A stretch of DNA of 64,000 nucleotides from the NCBI RefSeq assembly GCF_002933345.1, contig NZ_PDKR01000002.1, positions 86,279 through 150,278 on the forward strand, written 5' to 3'. This document shows positions 23,729-33,764 of this stretch, piece after piece. The notes beneath the pieces are model-generated. The model was not told the DNA's origin. It did not search any database and worked only from the letters and a program-made list of their open reading frames with translations. A program made the translations under genes and the position numbers. Every line of letters starts with the position of its first letter. Within the stretch, counting starts at the first letter, position 1. Source of the DNA: Candidatus Pantoea edessiphila (lineage in GTDB: Bacteria > Pseudomonadota > Gammaproteobacteria > Enterobacterales > Enterobacteriaceae).

Positions 23729-24346
23729 TTATTCCTGTTTCATTTTTGCTAACTTAAGGTAAAATTGGTGTAATTTAGCAACTTGCAAAAACGTATTTTC
23801 TAATGTGCCAATGTTATTTATAATATCATCGGCAAAAGTAATCCGTTGCTCTTCTGATGCTTGTATTGAAATTATTTTTTCTATATGTGTTATAGAAACA
23901 TTGTCACGAGTCCGTACTCTTTCAAATTGAATAGACTTATTTATATTAACTACTAATATACGATCAGCTTGATATTGTAGTTTGTTTTCTATTAATAAAG
24001 GAACCACCCATAAAACATAAGGAGACTTTGATATTATTGTTAGATTTTTAGTTTTTTCTTCAATTATTGGATGTAAAATTTTATTTAACCAGTTTCTTTC
24101 ATTGTCATTTTGAAAAATAATTTCACGTAAACGAGATCGAAAAAGGCAACCTTTTTTAGTTAAGATTGAATTACCATAACGATTAATAATAGTTTTTAAA
24201 GTATATGAACCTGGTTGCACTATTTTACGTGCAATTAAATCAGAATCTATAATATTGATATTAAATTTAGCAAAAATACTTGCAATAGTGGTTTTACCAC
24301 TACCAATTCCACCTGTTAGCGCTACTACATAAGGAGCATTATTCAC
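23729..24346 (-). CDS. coaE: Dephospho-CoA kinase
   Basis: Last step of coenzyme A synthesis: phosphorylates the 3' hydroxyl of dephospho-CoA. The 205 residues match E. coli (206). The P-loop GGIGSGKT is at 12-19, followed by NIIDSDLIARKIVQPG and SPYVLWVVPLLIENKL. The start is GTG 24346, preceded by AAGAGTTAATAA; the first residues MNNAP are slightly longer than E. coli. It forms an operon with zapD. Together with panB and panC in this window it supports de novo CoA supply. Confidence 0.96.
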   Translation of the reverse strand: MNNAPYVVALTGGIGSGKTTIASIFAKFNINIIDSDLIARKIVQPGSYTLKTIINRYGNSILTKKGCLFRSRLREIIFQNDNERNWLNKILHPIIEEKTKNLTIISKSPYVLWVVPLLIENKLQYQADRILVVNINKSIQFERVRTRDNVSITHIEKIISIQASEEQRITFADDIINNIGTLENTFLQVAKLHQFYLKLAKMKQE

Positions 24347-24551
24347 TTATTAACTCTTTTAAGTAAATTTAAATAATACTTATAAATAAAACATAGCATG
24401 AACTAAACAAATAACAATTTTAATATAATAGCAATCAAATATATAATTTCACTAAATTAAAAATTAACGTTTTATCTTATATTAAGCGATTTTTGTTCAA
24501 ATAATAATTGTTAGAAAATTAGTTTTTAAAGTTTAATTAAGAAATAAGTTG

Positions 24552-25445
24552 TTATTTTATTTTTATCCTCATTGACATATCGATTGAACATATATTTTTA
24601 GTTAAATCACCAACTGAAACATAATCTACACCACTTTTGGCAATATTTTTTATAAAAAAATCATTAATATTGCCAGATACTTCTAAAATTACACGTCCTT
24701 TATTAAATTTTACTGCTTGATGTATTTCTTCTAAACCAAAATTGTCTAGCATTACAATATGAGCTCCAGCATTTATAGCCTGAATTAATTCATCTATCGA
24801 CTCTACTTCTATTTCTATCAGATTATCAGGAAATATTGAAATAGCTTTTTTAATAGCTTTTTTGATTGATCCAATCGCAATAATATGATTTTCTTTAATT
24901 AAAAAAGCATCTGATAACCCAATACGATGATTAATGCCTCCACCACATATTACAGCATATTTTAAAGCAGTACGTAATCCTGGTAAAGTTTTGCGTGTAT
25001 CTAGTAACTTTGTACTACTGTTTTTTAATAAAGAAGCATAATAACTAACTTTAGTTGAAATACCGGATAAAGTTTGTATAAAATTTAAAACAGTACGCTC
25101 AGCTGTTAAAAGTATACGTGCTGATCCTTCAATTTCAAATAGCAATTGTCCTGGTGTTATTTTTTGTCCATCTGTTACATGCCAAATTATAGTTATATTT
25201 TGATTTAATTGATTAAATATTTCTTTTACCCAACGTTTGCCACAAAAAATTCCTACTTCACGAGTTATAATCCGAGCAAATGCCTTAATATTTGTTGGTA
25301 ATAAATTAGAAGTAATGTCGTTACTTACATCAATTTGTCCTCCTAAATCTTCTTTTAAAGCTCTAATAACAACTTGTGGTATATCTTTTTTTAGTAATTC
25401 AATTAATTCGTAATAACGTCTGTTTAAATCACATATATTAGACAT
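24552..25445 (-). CDS. nadC: Quinolinate phosphoribosyltransferase
   Basis: Converts quinolinate and PRPP to nicotinate mononucleotide in NAD synthesis. The 297 residues equal E. coli. Motifs: ALKEDLGGQIDVSNDIT, ERTVLNFIQTLSGI, LDTRKTLPGLRTALKYAV, and the catalytic and phosphate-binding LSDAFLIKENH. The start is ATG 25445. Quinolinate would need nadA and nadB, which are elsewhere in relatives, or host supply; neither can be judged from this window. It is separated from coaE by 205 bp, where guaC and hof genes stand in E. coli. Confidence 0.98.
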   Translation of the reverse strand: MSNICDLNRRYYELIELLKKDIPQVVIRALKEDLGGQIDVSNDITSNLLPTNIKAFARIITREVGIFCGKRWVKEIFNQLNQNITIIWHVTDGQKITPGQLLFEIEGSARILLTAERTVLNFIQTLSGISTKVSYYASLLKNSSTKLLDTRKTLPGLRTALKYAVICGGGINHRIGLSDAFLIKENHIIAIGSIKKAIKKAISIFPDNLIEIEVESIDELIQAINAGAHIVMLDNFGLEEIHQAVKFNKGRVILEVSGNINDFFIKNIAKSGVDYVSVGDLTKNICSIDMSMRIKIK

Positions 25446-26518
25446 ATGTTATTTTATTATTATCCTTAATAAATTTATAAAAATAAAAATTTTTAATTTA
25501 ATCTAAAAAATATTTTATATTATTATAATAATAATCAATTGATTTATATAAATAATAAATTTGCTTGATCATATATTAATTGCTAATGTAAACATAAAAT
25601 AAATAATTTCAACAAATTAAAAATTTTATTCATTAAATATTATTGATATAATCATAAAATATATTAAAGCATAAAAATTATTGAAGGTAAAAATTTATAA
25701 TTTCAAAAAAATAATTATTTAAATATTGTATATTAATTTATAGTAAATAATATAAAGTATAATATTGATTTTACTATTAATAACTGTTATATTATTAAAC
25801 AAGTAAAAAGATTAATTATTAATAGTAACAGTGAAGTTTTAATTAAAAATATATTTAAAATCATTAAGTAATTATTGTTTTTGTCATTTCTTCGTTTAAA
25901 TATAATAATTTAAATAAATTAACTGGAATTGATATAAAATTGTTGAGGTTAATAATCTTAATAAGATTTTTATTTATTGATTATTAAATCATAATTCAGA
26001 TAATGAAAAATATACTATAAAATTAATTACATTATTTTAATAATCATTATTTTCTTGAATAAATTAACGTACAGTTGTCTTTTATTATCAGTTTTCTAAA
26101 AACAATAATAATATTATTATGTTATGAAAAAATGATGTTAACTATAGTTTCATACTAATAAAGTATGAAATATTAAATAATTAAAATGTAATCATTAGGT
26201 CATTATAAAGTATATATAATAAATTAAAATAATTTTGTGTTAAAACTCAATATTAATATATAATAAAAAATACGTTCAGATTTTTTATTATAAAAATTAA
26301 AAAACATTAATAATTATTGTTTTTATTTATGAATAATAGAAATTTTATCATTATAAATGATAAATATTACTCGGAAAAATTTTGTAAAAATAATTTATTA
26401 TTTAATAACTAATTACAAATATAAGAAAATATGTATAATATAATTTATAATTATAAGTTAATCACTTTTTTGTTTTAAAATAGAATAATGTATGTGTAGG
26501 AGAAATAAGGAAGATGCC
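25446..26518. other. 1-kb divergent noncoding region (site of ampDE, aroP, pdhR)
   Basis: This 1073-bp A/T-rich region separates nadC (minus) from aceE (plus). E. coli carries ampD, ampE, aroP and pdhR here; none is recognisable, so PdhR control of the pyruvate dehydrogenase operon is lost at this locus. Three inverted repeats stand out: TTTCATACT / AGTATGAAA (26148-26170, loop AATAA), TTTATCATT / AATGATAAA (26344-26364), and CTATTAATAA / TTATTAATAG (25774-25825). None has a clear U-tract; they may be old terminators or chance in low-complexity DNA. Confidence 0.6.
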
Positions 26519-29185
26519 ATGTCAGGTGGTGGTGTATGCAATGACGTGGATCCGATTGAAACTCGTGAATGGTTGCAGGCGATTAAATCGGTTATCCGTG
26601 AAGAAGGTATTGAAAGGGCACAATACTTAATTAACCAAATATCAATGTTAGCCCGCAAAAACGGTGTTAAAACTACATCAAGTTCATTAATTAGCGATTA
26701 TATTAATTCTATATCTGTTGAAGATGAACCAATTTATCCAGGTAATCTTTTGCTAGAACGTCGTATTCGTTCTGTAATTCGTTGGAACGCTATTATATCA
26801 GTGTTACGTGCGTCAAATAAGGATTTAGATTTAGGTGGTCATCTTTCGTCTTTCCAATCTTCTGCCACTATTTACGAAGTATGTTTTAATCATTTTTTTC
26901 GTGCATCAAATAGTAAAGATGGAGGTGATTTAGTATATTTTCAGGGACATATTTCTCCAGGGATTTATTCCAGAGCATTTCTTGAAGGTCGTTTAACTGA
27001 AGAGCAAATGAACAATTTTCGTCAAGAAGTTTACGGTAATGGTTTGTCTTCTTATCCACATCCTAAATTGATGCCAGATTTTTGGCAATTTCCAACAGTT
27101 TCCATGGGTCTTGGTCCTTTATCAGCTATTTATCAAGCTAAGTTTTTAAAATATCTAAAACACCGTGGTTTACAAGATACTTCAGCACAAACCGTTTATG
27201 CATTCCTTGGTGATGGAGAAATGGATGAACCAGAATCAAAAGGTGCAATTACTATTGCAACTCGTGAAAAATTAGATAATTTAATTTTTATAATTAATTG
27301 TAATTTACAGCGTTTAGATGGACCTGTTACTGGAAACGGTAAAATCATTGATGAATTAGAAGGGATTTTTATTGGTGCAGGATGGGAAGTCATCAAAGTA
27401 ATTTGGGGTAGTTGTTGGGATAAATTATTAAATAAAGATAAAAGTGGTAAATTAATACAATTAATGAATGAAACTGTTGATGGTGATTATCAAACTTTTA
27501 AATCACGTGACGGTGCTTATGTTCGTAAATACTTTTTTGGCAAATATCCAGAAACAGCTGCCCTTGTCAAAGATATGTCTGATGAAGAAATATGGGCATT
27601 AGATCGTGGGGGTCATGATCCTAAAAAAATTTATGCTGCTTTAAAAAAAGCAAAAAATACTAAAAATAAACCGGTTGTAATTTTAGCTCATACAATTAAA
27701 GGTTATGGGCTTGGAAATGTTGCTGAAGGTAAAAATACTGCACATCAAGTAAAATATTTAAATACAGATAATCTTAAGTATATTAGAGATAGATTTAATC
27801 TGGAAATAGAAGATGAAAAAATTGCAAAATTGCCTTATATAATTTTTAAAAATAACTCTAAAGAATATAATTATTTACATGAACAAAGAAAAAAATTAGG
27901 TGGTTATTTACCAAAACGTAAATCTCAATTTACGGAAAATTTAAAAATCCCTTGTTTAGATGAATTTAATTCATTACTGCAACAACAAAAAAAAGAGATC
28001 TCAACTACAATAGCTTTCGTTCGTGCTTTAAATATAATGTTAAGAAATAATTCAATTAAAGATAGGTTAGTCCCTATTCTTGCTGATGAAGCACGTACTT
28101 TTGGTATGGAAGGTTTGTTTCGTCAAATTGGCATATATAATCCGAACGGCCAAAAATATATTCCTCAAGATCGATCACAAGTAGCTTATTATAAGGAAGA
28201 TAGGAAAGGTCAAATTTTACAGGAAGGGATTAACGAACTAGGTGCTGGTTCATCTTGGTTAGCAGCTGCTACATCTTATAGCACAAATAATTTACCAATG
28301 ATTCCTTTTTATATTTATTATTCAATTTTTGGTTTCCAAAGAATTGGAGACTTAATGTGGTTAGCTGGAGATCAACAAGCAAGAGGGTTTTTAATAGGAG
28401 GTACTTCTGGTAGAACTACTCTTAATGGTGAGGGTTTACAACATGAAGATGGGCATAGTCATATTTATTCATTAACTATTCCAAACTGTATATCTTATGA
28501 TCCTGCATATGCTTATGAAGTAGCTGTAATTATGCATGATGGTCTAGTACGCATGTATGGAAAATCGCAAGAAAATATTTATTATTATATTACAACTCTA
28601 AATGAAAATTATTATATGCCTGAAATGCCTAAAGGAGTTGAAAAAGGTATATGTAAGGGTATGTATAAACTAGAAACTTTAGAAGGAGGAAAAACTAAAG
28701 TTCAATTATTAGGTTCTGGTTCCATATTAAGACACGTACGTGAAGCTGCCAAGGTATTGTTAAAAAATTATAATATCAGTTCTAATGTGTACAGTGTTAC
28801 GTCATTTACTGAATTAGCTCGTGATGGTCAAGATTGTGAACGTTGGAATATGTTACATCCAGATAAAGAATTTCGTGTACCTTATATTTCTCAAATAATG
28901 AAAAATATACCTACTATTGCTTCAACAGATTATATGAAATTATTTGCTGAACAAGTTCGTAATTATATCCCAACAAGTAACTATAGAGTATTAGGTACAG
29001 ATGGGTTTGGTCGTTCTGATAGTCGCGAAAATTTGCGACATCACTTTGAAATTGATGTATCTTATATTGTAGTTGCAGCTTTAGCTGAATTAGCTAAATG
29101 TGGTAAAATTGATAAAAATGTTGTATCAAATGCGATTATTAAATTTAATATTGATACCAATAAAATAAACCCACGTTTGGCTTAA
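26519..29185 (+). CDS. aceE: Pyruvate dehydrogenase E1 component
   Basis: Homodimeric ThDP-dependent E1 that decarboxylates pyruvate and acetylates the E2 lipoyl group. I start it at ATG 26519 (MSGGGVCNDVDPIETREW), which has AGGAAG seven bases upstream and gives 888 residues, close to E. coli 887; an ATG nine codons earlier is in frame but extends beyond the family. The ThDP motif GDGEMDEPESKGAITIATRE and INCNLQRLDGPVTGNGKI are intact, as is the C-terminal GTDGFGRSDSRENLRHHFE. aceF and lpd follow, so the whole complex is encoded together. Confidence 0.98.
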   Translation: MSGGGVCNDVDPIETREWLQAIKSVIREEGIERAQYLINQISMLARKNGVKTTSSSLISDYINSISVEDEPIYPGNLLLERRIRSVIRWNAIISVLRASNKDLDLGGHLSSFQSSATIYEVCFNHFFRASNSKDGGDLVYFQGHISPGIYSRAFLEGRLTEEQMNNFRQEVYGNGLSSYPHPKLMPDFWQFPTVSMGLGPLSAIYQAKFLKYLKHRGLQDTSAQTVYAFLGDGEMDEPESKGAITIATREKLDNLIFIINCNLQRLDGPVTGNGKIIDELEGIFIGAGWEVIKVIWGSCWDKLLNKDKSGKLIQLMNETVDGDYQTFKSRDGAYVRKYFFGKYPETAALVKDMSDEEIWALDRGGHDPKKIYAALKKAKNTKNKPVVILAHTIKGYGLGNVAEGKNTAHQVKYLNTDNLKYIRDRFNLEIEDEKIAKLPYIIFKNNSKEYNYLHEQRKKLGGYLPKRKSQFTENLKIPCLDEFNSLLQQQKKEISTTIAFVRALNIMLRNNSIKDRLVPILADEARTFGMEGLFRQIGIYNPNGQKYIPQDRSQVAYYKEDRKGQILQEGINELGAGSSWLAAATSYSTNNLPMIPFYIYYSIFGFQRIGDLMWLAGDQQARGFLIGGTSGRTTLNGEGLQHEDGHSHIYSLTIPNCISYDPAYAYEVAVIMHDGLVRMYGKSQENIYYYITTLNENYYMPEMPKGVEKGICKGMYKLETLEGGKTKVQLLGSGSILRHVREAAKVLLKNYNISSNVYSVTSFTELARDGQDCERWNMLHPDKEFRVPYISQIMKNIPTIASTDYMKLFAEQVRNYIPTSNYRVLGTDGFGRSDSRENLRHHFEIDVSYIVVAALAELAKCGKIDKNVVSNAIIKFNIDTNKINPRLA

Positions 29186-29199
29186 GAGATAATATAATA

Positions 29200-30423
29200 A
29201 TGAATATTAAAGTTAATATACCAGATATTGGGGAAGGGGAATTTGAAGTTACTGAAATTCTAGTTAAAGTTGGTGACAAAGTAAAAATAGAGCAATCACT
29301 AATTACTGTAGAAGGAAATAAAACAGCATTAGAAATACCATCTCCACAAAATGGAGTTGTAGAAAATATTAAAATTATTACTGGTGATAAAGTAAAAACT
29401 GGTTCGTTAATTATGGTATTGAAAGATGAATCATGTATTAACTTTGATAAAGATATACAAGGATTACTAAATTTAGATCAATCAAATGAAAATTTTGTTC
29501 ATGCAACTCCAGTTGTTCGTCGTTTAGCAAATAAGTTTGATATTGATTTGACCAAAGTTAAGGGAACTGGTAGAAAAAATAGAATTCTAAAAGAATGTGT
29601 TTACGATTATATAAAAGAATCTGTTAAATTTTTTGAGTTATCATCCAGAAATAAGATAAATAACTTCAATGAAGTAAATAAACAATCTTTGCATGAAAAC
29701 ATTAGTAATATTGATAAATATAATGATTTTGAAGAAATTAAGTTAAGTCATATTCAGAAAATTTCTAGTAGTAATTTAACTAAAAATTGGCAAACTATTC
29801 CACATGTTACACTTTTTGAAAAAATTGATGTTACTAATTTAGAAGAATTTCGTAATAAACAAAATATAGAAATAAAAAAGACAAACCCAAATGAAAAAAT
29901 TAGTCTTTTAGCGTTCATAATGAAAGCAGTTAATTATTCAATTAATCAAATGCCAAGGTTTAATAGTTCGTTATCTACAGATTTTAAAAAGGTAATAATT
30001 AAAAAAAATATTAATATTGGTGTTGCTGTTGATACCCCGAAAGGGATAGTGGTTCCTGTATTTAAAGGAATTAATCAAAAAAGCATTCTTCAATTATCTA
30101 CAGAATTGATAGATGTTTCAAAAAAAGCAATTAAAGGTCAATTAACTCCAGAAAATATGCAAGATGGAACATTTACTATTTCTAGCTTAGGAAATATTGG
30201 TACAACATTTTTTACACCTATTGTTAATGCGCCAGAAGTTGCTATTCTGGGAATTTCAAAATTTTCCATAGAATCGGTTTGGCATGATAAAGAATTTTCC
30301 CCACGTTTGATGTTACCTATTTCGCTTTCTTTTGATCATCGAGTAATTGATGGTGCTGATGGTGCTCGTTTCATAAAATTCATAAGCAATATACTAACAG
30401 ATATTCGTTTATTAATAATTTAA
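29200..30423 (+). CDS. aceF: Pyruvate dehydrogenase E2, single lipoyl domain
   Basis: Dihydrolipoamide acetyltransferase core of the pyruvate dehydrogenase complex. The 407 residues are far below the roughly 630 of E. coli because only one lipoyl domain remains (residues 1-75, modified Lys41 in VEGNKTALEIPSP) instead of three. A subunit-binding domain (about 101-138, ATPVVRRLANKF), a linker and the catalytic domain with DHRVIDGADGARF (His380) follow. The reading frame is intact, so this is domain loss rather than a frameshift. It starts 14 bases after aceE. Confidence 0.97.
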   Translation: MNIKVNIPDIGEGEFEVTEILVKVGDKVKIEQSLITVEGNKTALEIPSPQNGVVENIKIITGDKVKTGSLIMVLKDESCINFDKDIQGLLNLDQSNENFVHATPVVRRLANKFDIDLTKVKGTGRKNRILKECVYDYIKESVKFFELSSRNKINNFNEVNKQSLHENISNIDKYNDFEEIKLSHIQKISSSNLTKNWQTIPHVTLFEKIDVTNLEEFRNKQNIEIKKTNPNEKISLLAFIMKAVNYSINQMPRFNSSLSTDFKKVIIKKNINIGVAVDTPKGIVVPVFKGINQKSILQLSTELIDVSKKAIKGQLTPENMQDGTFTISSLGNIGTTFFTPIVNAPEVAILGISKFSIESVWHDKEFSPRLMLPISLSFDHRVIDGADGARFIKFISNILTDIRLLII

Positions 30424-30462
30424 GAAACTAATAAATTGGTTAAGTATAAGAAAGAGGTTAAA

Positions 30463-31890
30463 GTGAATATTGATATTAAGACACAAGTTGTTGTATTAGG
30501 AGGAGGACCAGCAGGTTATTCAGCTGCTTTTCGCTGTAGTGATTTAGGTTTAGAAACAGTACTAATAGAACGTTATTGTAATCTTGGTGGTGTATGTTTA
30601 AATGTAGGTTGTATTCCATCCAAGGCCTTATTACATATAGCTAAAACGATTAAAGAAGCAAAATCTCTAAAACATAAAGGTATTGATTTCAATGATATAT
30701 CTATCAATCTAGATCAAGTCAGATCTTGGAAATCCAATATCATTGCTAAACTTAATAATGGTTTAGCAAGTATGGCAAAAATTCGTAAAATTAGAATTGT
30801 TAATGGATTTGGTAAGTTTGTTAATGCAAAAACTATAGTAGTAGAAAATGAAAATAAAATAATAAAAATCATTTTTGACAATGTTATTCTTGCTGCTGGT
30901 TCTAGTCCAATAAAACCTACTTATTTTCCTTATGAAGCAAATGATAATAGAATATGGGATTCAACTGATGCTCTTAAGTTAAAAGAAATACCAAAAAGTT
31001 TATTAATTATAGGGGGTGGTATAATAGGTTTAGAAATGGCTACTATTTATGAAGCCTTAGGTTCTGAAATTTCAATAATAGAAATTAATAAACAGATAAT
31101 ACCATCTGCTGATGAAGATGTTGTTAAAATGTTTACTGCTACTATTAGTAATAAATTTAAAATAATGTTAGAAACAAAAGTAACAGAAATCCAATCAAAA
31201 CATGATGGTGTTTATGTATCTATTAAACAAAAGGATTATCCGGATAAAATTAAACGATATGATGCAGTATTAATTGCTATTGGTCGAGTTCCAAATAGAA
31301 TAAATTTAGGTCTTGAAAATATAGGGGTTGAACTAGATAATAATTATATTATTGTTGATAAGCAAATGCGTACAAATATTCCTCATATTTATGCAATAGG
31401 TGATATGGTTGGACAACCAATGTTAGCTCATAAAGGTATACATGAAGGTCATATTGCTGCAGAAGTTATTTCTGGATTAAAACATTATTTTAATCCAAAA
31501 GTTATTCCATGTATTTCTTATACTGAACCAGAAATAGCATGGGTAGGTGTTACAGAAAAAGAAGCAAAAGAAAAAAATATCCAATATAAAACATCTGTTT
31601 TTCCTTGGACATGTTCGGGTCGTGCCACAACTTCTTGTTGTGAAAACGGTATTACTAAATTAATTTTTGATAAAAAAACAAACCGCATTATAGGTGGTGC
31701 AATAGTTGGAAGTAATGGAGGAGAACTATTAGGAGAAATAAGTTTAGGAATTGAAATGTGTTGTGATGCACAAGATATTGCTTTAACTATACATGCTCAT
31801 CCTACTTTATATGAATCGATAGGGTTGGCGGCTGAAATTTATGAAGGTACTATTACTGATTTAATTAATACACAAAAAGCCAATAAATGA
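30463..31890 (+). CDS. lpd: Dihydrolipoamide dehydrogenase (E3)
   Basis: FAD enzyme that reoxidises lipoamide in the pyruvate and, if present, 2-oxoglutarate dehydrogenase complexes. The GTG at 30463 is preferred: AAGAGG lies just upstream and the product MNIDIKTQVVVLGGGPAGYS is collinear with E. coli Lpd (475 residues); a TTG nine codons earlier would add unmatched residues. Redox cysteines are Cys45 and Cys50 in GGVCLNVGCIPSKAL, and the active-site His/Glu motif HAHPTLYES is near the C-terminus. It follows aceF by 39 bp. Confidence 0.97.
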   Translation: MNIDIKTQVVVLGGGPAGYSAAFRCSDLGLETVLIERYCNLGGVCLNVGCIPSKALLHIAKTIKEAKSLKHKGIDFNDISINLDQVRSWKSNIIAKLNNGLASMAKIRKIRIVNGFGKFVNAKTIVVENENKIIKIIFDNVILAAGSSPIKPTYFPYEANDNRIWDSTDALKLKEIPKSLLIIGGGIIGLEMATIYEALGSEISIIEINKQIIPSADEDVVKMFTATISNKFKIMLETKVTEIQSKHDGVYVSIKQKDYPDKIKRYDAVLIAIGRVPNRINLGLENIGVELDNNYIIVDKQMRTNIPHIYAIGDMVGQPMLAHKGIHEGHIAAEVISGLKHYFNPKVIPCISYTEPEIAWVGVTEKEAKEKNIQYKTSVFPWTCSGRATTSCCENGITKLIFDKKTNRIIGGAIVGSNGGELLGEISLGIEMCCDAQDIALTIHAHPTLYESIGLAAEIYEGTITDLINTQKANK

Positions 31891-32322
31891 TTTTTACAAT
31901 AAAATATAATGTTTATTCAAAAGTAACATTAACAAAATTCAATTATATTAAAGATTAAAACTAGATAAGTTTGTATTTTTTATACTTAATAAATAATCTA
32001 ATTATAAATAAATATTTTCTAATATCTAAATGTAATATATTTCAATTTGCCTGTAATAACTGATTTTAAATTAGCTTTTATATTTATAATTTTGTAATTT
32101 ACTTTATCTTAAAGGTGTTTATGTTTATTATATTATTATATCATTAATAATTATATGTTATTCTGTTTAAAAATATTAATAAAAGTAACTTATTTAAATA
32201 ATAAAAATTTATACTAGCAATCATAAAATAATTTTTAATTTAATATACTTAAATTATAAAAATTAGCTTAAATTAAATATTAACCACTCAATAAGTTTTA
32301 ATTATAATAGTTAGGCTAAAAT
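31891..32322. other. Noncoding gap between lpd and hpt
   Basis: This 432-bp A/T-rich stretch is where acnB, speD, speE and others stand in E. coli. I see no coding remnant, tRNA or clear terminator. Short A/T inverted repeats occur around 32121-32165 but are not distinguishable from background. Confidence 0.5.
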
Positions 32323-32856
32323 ATGAAACATGTTATTGAAATGATGATTCCAGAACAGGTAATTGCTATGCGTATAATTGAATTAGGCAATGATATTAAT
32401 AACTATTACCATGGCAGAAATAACAATATAGTAATTATAGGATTACTCCGTGGTTCATTTATGTTTATGGCAGATTTATGTCGTGCAATAAAGGTACCAC
32501 ATATAGTTGATTTCATTACTGCGTCTAGTTATTATGGTAGTATGTCTAGGCAAAATGACGTAAAAATTTTAAAAGATCTAGATGAAGATATTCGTGATAA
32601 AGATGTATTACTCGTTGAAGATATTATAGATTCTGGAAATACATTGAAAAGCGTTTGTAAAATTTTACAATCTCGTCAACCGAAATCATTAGTTATTTGT
32701 ACTTTATTAGATAAATCAAAACAAAGAGAAACAAAAATAAATATTGAATATGTTGGATTTATTATACCTGATGAGTTTGTTGTTGGATTTGGAATTGATT
32801 ATCAACAAAAATATCGCAATTTACCTTATATTGGAAAAGTTATATTGATTAAATAA
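32323..32856 (+). CDS. hpt: Hypoxanthine phosphoribosyltransferase
   Basis: Purine salvage: converts hypoxanthine (and guanine, weakly) plus PRPP to IMP (GMP). The 177 residues match E. coli (178). Motifs: [30 protein letters not shown], the PRPP loop [16 protein letters not shown] near residue 100, and [12 protein letters not shown]. It starts at ATG 32323 and converges on panC. A 7-bp hairpin with loop ATAA followed by five T (32890-32911) overlaps the panC stop and could end this transcript. Confidence 0.97.
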   Translation: MKHVIEMMIPEQVIAMRIIELGNDINNYYHGRNNNIVIIGLLRGSFMFMADLCRAIKVPHIVDFITASSYYGSMSRQNDVKILKDLDEDIRDKDVLLVEDIIDSGNTLKSVCKILQSRQPKSLVICTLLDKSKQRETKINIEYVGFIIPDEFVVGFGIDYQQKYRNLPYIGKVILIK

Positions 32857-32889
32857 AAATAAATTTTAATAATTGATTAATTTAAAGTT

Positions 32890-32911
32890 AGTTATTATAA
32901 AATAACTTTTT
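32890..32911 (+). terminator. Possible hpt terminator
   Basis: Arms AGTTATT and AATAACT (32890-32896 and 32901-32907) enclose a 4-base loop, and a T-run of five starts at 32907. It lies 34 bases after the hpt stop, between convergent genes, and reaches into the last codons of panC. The stem is weak and A/T-rich. Confidence 0.3.
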
Positions 32912-33743
32912 GATAGTCTATTAATCTGGTATTGCCTATTTTAGCTGCAATTAGAATAGCCGCATTTCTACTTTGTATTGTTAATTTATCTAGTGTTATC
33001 TCATCACATATAGCTAAACCATCTGGTTTTAATCCTTTGTTAAGTAACATTTCTTTTGCTTGTGTAGTAATTTGATTAATATTTAATTTTTTATTAACTA
33101 ATTGATAAGCAATATAGTTCATTATTTTATTTAAATTAGTTGCTAATTTAAGTTCTTGTGGATTTAGATGAATATTACGAGAACTTAATGCTAAACCGTC
33201 TTTATTACGTACAGTTGGAATACCAATAACATCAATACTGAAATTCATATCAATAATCATTTTGCGAATAATTACCAGTTGTTGAAAGTCTTTTTCACCA
33301 AAATACGCCATATTTGGCTGAATTAAATTAAATAATTTACTAACTATAGTTGTAACTCCTTGGAAATGAATAGGACAATACATATCTTTAAGAAAAGAAG
33401 ATAATATAGGTACGTTAACATATGTTTGATTTTTTAATCCATTGGGATATATTTCGGTGGATTTTGGTACAAAAACCAAATCAACATGATGTTTTTTTAA
33501 TTTTTTATAATCTTCGTTTAAAGTGCGAGGATATGTTAATAAATCATTATTATCACTAAATTGCATGGGATTTATAAATATAGACACAACTAATATATCG
33601 CTATTCTTACGCGCTTCGCTAACTAATTTTAAATGTCCATCATGTAAATTTCCCATAGTTGGAACTAATGCAATACTTTTATTTTTTTTATGAAATTCCT
33701 TGATTATATACTTTAATTTTGGTAATTTTTTTATGATTAACAC
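32895..33743 (-). CDS. panC: Pantothenate synthetase
   Basis: Joins pantoate and beta-alanine with ATP to give pantothenate (vitamin B5). The 282 residues match E. coli (283). The nucleotidyltransferase HxGH motif is His34-His37 in PTMGNLHDGHLKLV, the KMSKS-like loop is DGLALSSRN, and YFGEKDFQQLVIIRKM is present. It lies 21 bases downstream of panB in a panB-panC operon. panD, which supplies beta-alanine and normally lies on the other side of panC, is missing at this locus. Confidence 0.98.
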   Translation of the reverse strand: MLIIKKLPKLKYIIKEFHKKNKSIALVPTMGNLHDGHLKLVSEARKNSDILVVSIFINPMQFSDNNDLLTYPRTLNEDYKKLKKHHVDLVFVPKSTEIYPNGLKNQTYVNVPILSSFLKDMYCPIHFQGVTTIVSKLFNLIQPNMAYFGEKDFQQLVIIRKMIIDMNFSIDVIGIPTVRNKDGLALSSRNIHLNPQELKLATNLNKIMNYIAYQLVNKKLNINQITTQAKEMLLNKGLKPDGLAICDEITLDKLTIQSRNAAILIAAKIGNTRLIDYQKVIL

Positions 33744-33764
33744 AATATTTTTCCTATTGAATTG

